From assembly GCF_963675165.1 (NCBI RefSeq), contig NC_087388.1, positions 3,539,047 to 3,603,046 on the forward strand: a stretch of 64,000 nt of DNA, written 5' to 3'. Under the pieces are notes generated by a model. The model had not been told where the DNA came from and made no database searches. It saw only the letters and a program-made list of their open reading frames with translations. The translations under genes and the position numbers were made by a program. The DNA comes from Halichondria panicea (Eukaryota > Porifera > Demospongiae > Suberitida > Halichondriidae). Positions 62,965 to 64,000 of the stretch are shown piece by piece; positions within the stretch are counted from its first letter, which is position 1; each line of letters begins with the position of its first letter.

Positions 62965-63497
62965 CAGAGCCGGAGGAAGCAAATATGAAGTGGTCAGGCC
63001 GGACCCATAAAGGGGGGTCCGGGGGTCCTCCCCTGGGAAATTTTTTTGAATGGTGCTTGCTGGTGCATTCTGGTGCATTTTGAGTAATATTTAATGAATT
63101 TGAAAATTGACATTTTAATTGAGACAATCACAAAAATTAATATTGGTACAGGTATGAGGTTGCACCTAAAACTTTCCTGAGACGATGAATGATAACGAAA
63201 AATAAGGAAGGAGATGTTCTTCTGCTGGTTTGGAGAGGCACCAATGTGAGGACACTGAAAGGAACTCGATTGCAGTTTGGAGAGAGACATTTTCTTCTGG
63301 CTTGCAACTAGATCCGACACTAGATAGTCTGATACTGCAGTACTGACTGTATGTACCAGCACCGTTGAGTAACGATTATTACCAAACTGATTAATTTTTC
63401 ATTTTTAATGTTAACGACCGTTACCAAATAAATAAGTGAACGCGAGAAAAGTGGTCAGGTTTTGGCCTGACCAACCTGACCGGTTCCGCCGGCCCTG
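62965..63497. mobile_element. 533-bp CAG-terminated MITE with 5-bp TSD
   Basis: Begins CAGAGCCGGAGGAAGC and ends GGTTCCGCCGGCCCTG, flanked by CTCTA at 62960-62964 and 63498-63502. It is non-coding. The TSD length matches the 45873-46500 family. Confidence 0.7.
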
Positions 63498-63502
63498 CTC
63501 TA

Positions 63503-64000
63503 AGTCTTGTCTTACTTGCCGTCTGTGAATGGTGAATGTAACCATAGATTGAAGAGTTAGAGGGATAGGAAACGGTTTGTATCTCGAGTAACATCCGCGC
63601 TACGCTGCGGTTTAATGGAGGCCATCACAACAATATCTATTTCTACACTCAGTGCATAATAAACTACAAGTAACTGTGCTTAGTCCGTGCAACTCACTTA
63701 TATTTCAAGGTCTATACCTATTGTAGTAGTCATAACCAGCACGCTTACACGTTACATGTTCCAATAGCTCTAAAACAGCCTTGGGAACATATAACTTTAT
63801 TGGAAAGTCTCTTTTTACTGGGTGTGGTCAGTCATTAGCAAGTACTACACGTGGCTCATGGACTAGGTGTGTTATAAGTTGCTGAAAGAGATGATGTCTC
63901 GAGGAAACACAGCTTTGGGAGTTACCCGGAAAAATGTGGTTAATAGCCTCGTTCATAGGGCGTAGCGCGGATAATTTTCGAGGCTCCATAATTTTCGAGG
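63503..64000. other. No gene seen
   Basis: Terminal interval. TTTCGAGGCTCCATAATTTT near 63977 may be the edge of another TAGCCTCGA-type repeat cut by the window end. Confidence 0.4.

Overview
ORGANISM. This is AT-rich, intron-bearing eukaryotic DNA made up mostly of transposable elements. Introns are very short (three in one gene are 59 bp, others 54-75 bp, GT-AG). TAGC runs are frequent. The coding relics (Tnp2/DUF4218, DUF6589, ISXO2/Merlin, Mutator-like, Crypton-like recombinase, RecQ-like helicase) are types common in sponges and cnidarians. A demosponge close to Amphimedon queenslandica is my best guess; this is inference, and no rRNA, tRNA or species-diagnostic gene is present. LAYOUT. 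0-9 kb: small non-autonomous elements, a pogo-type MITE, a tyrosine-recombinase relic, and a minus-strand multi-exon gene facing a Tnp2 gene across a Ty3/gypsy integrase fragment. 9.2-11.9 kb: broken Tnp2/DUF4218 transposase gene. 14.6-18.9 kb: a tandem 251-bp repeat split by a 3.8-kb DNA transposon with ~210-bp terminal inverted repeats (TIRs), a 6-bp target-site duplication (TSD), a damaged DDE transposase and an intact divergent AT-hook/RING gene. 20-21.9 kb: broken Mutator-like transposase. 22.0-22.6 kb: frameshifted Ras-like GTPase. 24.2-29 kb: a second minus-strand multi-exon gene (with micro-exons) facing a second Tnp2 pseudogene. 31.2-34.1 kb: MULE-like element with 9-bp TSD. 34.4-35.1 kb: hAT C-terminus. 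35.9-40.3 kb: full-length Ty3/gypsy element (5-bp TSD, tRNA-Leu primer site). 41.5-42.8 kb: two ~645-bp MITEs abutting head to head. 44.1-45.5 kb: Merlin element (8-bp TSD) whose transposase is cut by a 52-bp palindromic MITE (9-bp TSD). 46.8-49.0 kb: nested inverted repeats and ATCGAT-rich terminal arrays. 49-50.2 kb: RecQ-like pseudogene carrying a 325-bp hairpin element. 50.4-59.2 kb: a minus-strand DUF6589 gene holding a Ty1/copia element (185-bp LTRs) inside what was a ~59-bp intron. 59.2-63.5 kb: more hairpin and hAT-like non-autonomous elements. HOW IT FITS TOGETHER. Most coding DNA is mobile-element machinery in various stages of decay. Several insertions can be read like a clock, because an empty-site copy lies in the same window. 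Two patterns cut across everything: dozens of exact two-copy tandem duplications of 10-18 bp, many inside transposase reading frames, and ultra-short (52-57 bp) palindromic MITEs with 9-bp target duplications. No confidently functional single-copy host gene was found.
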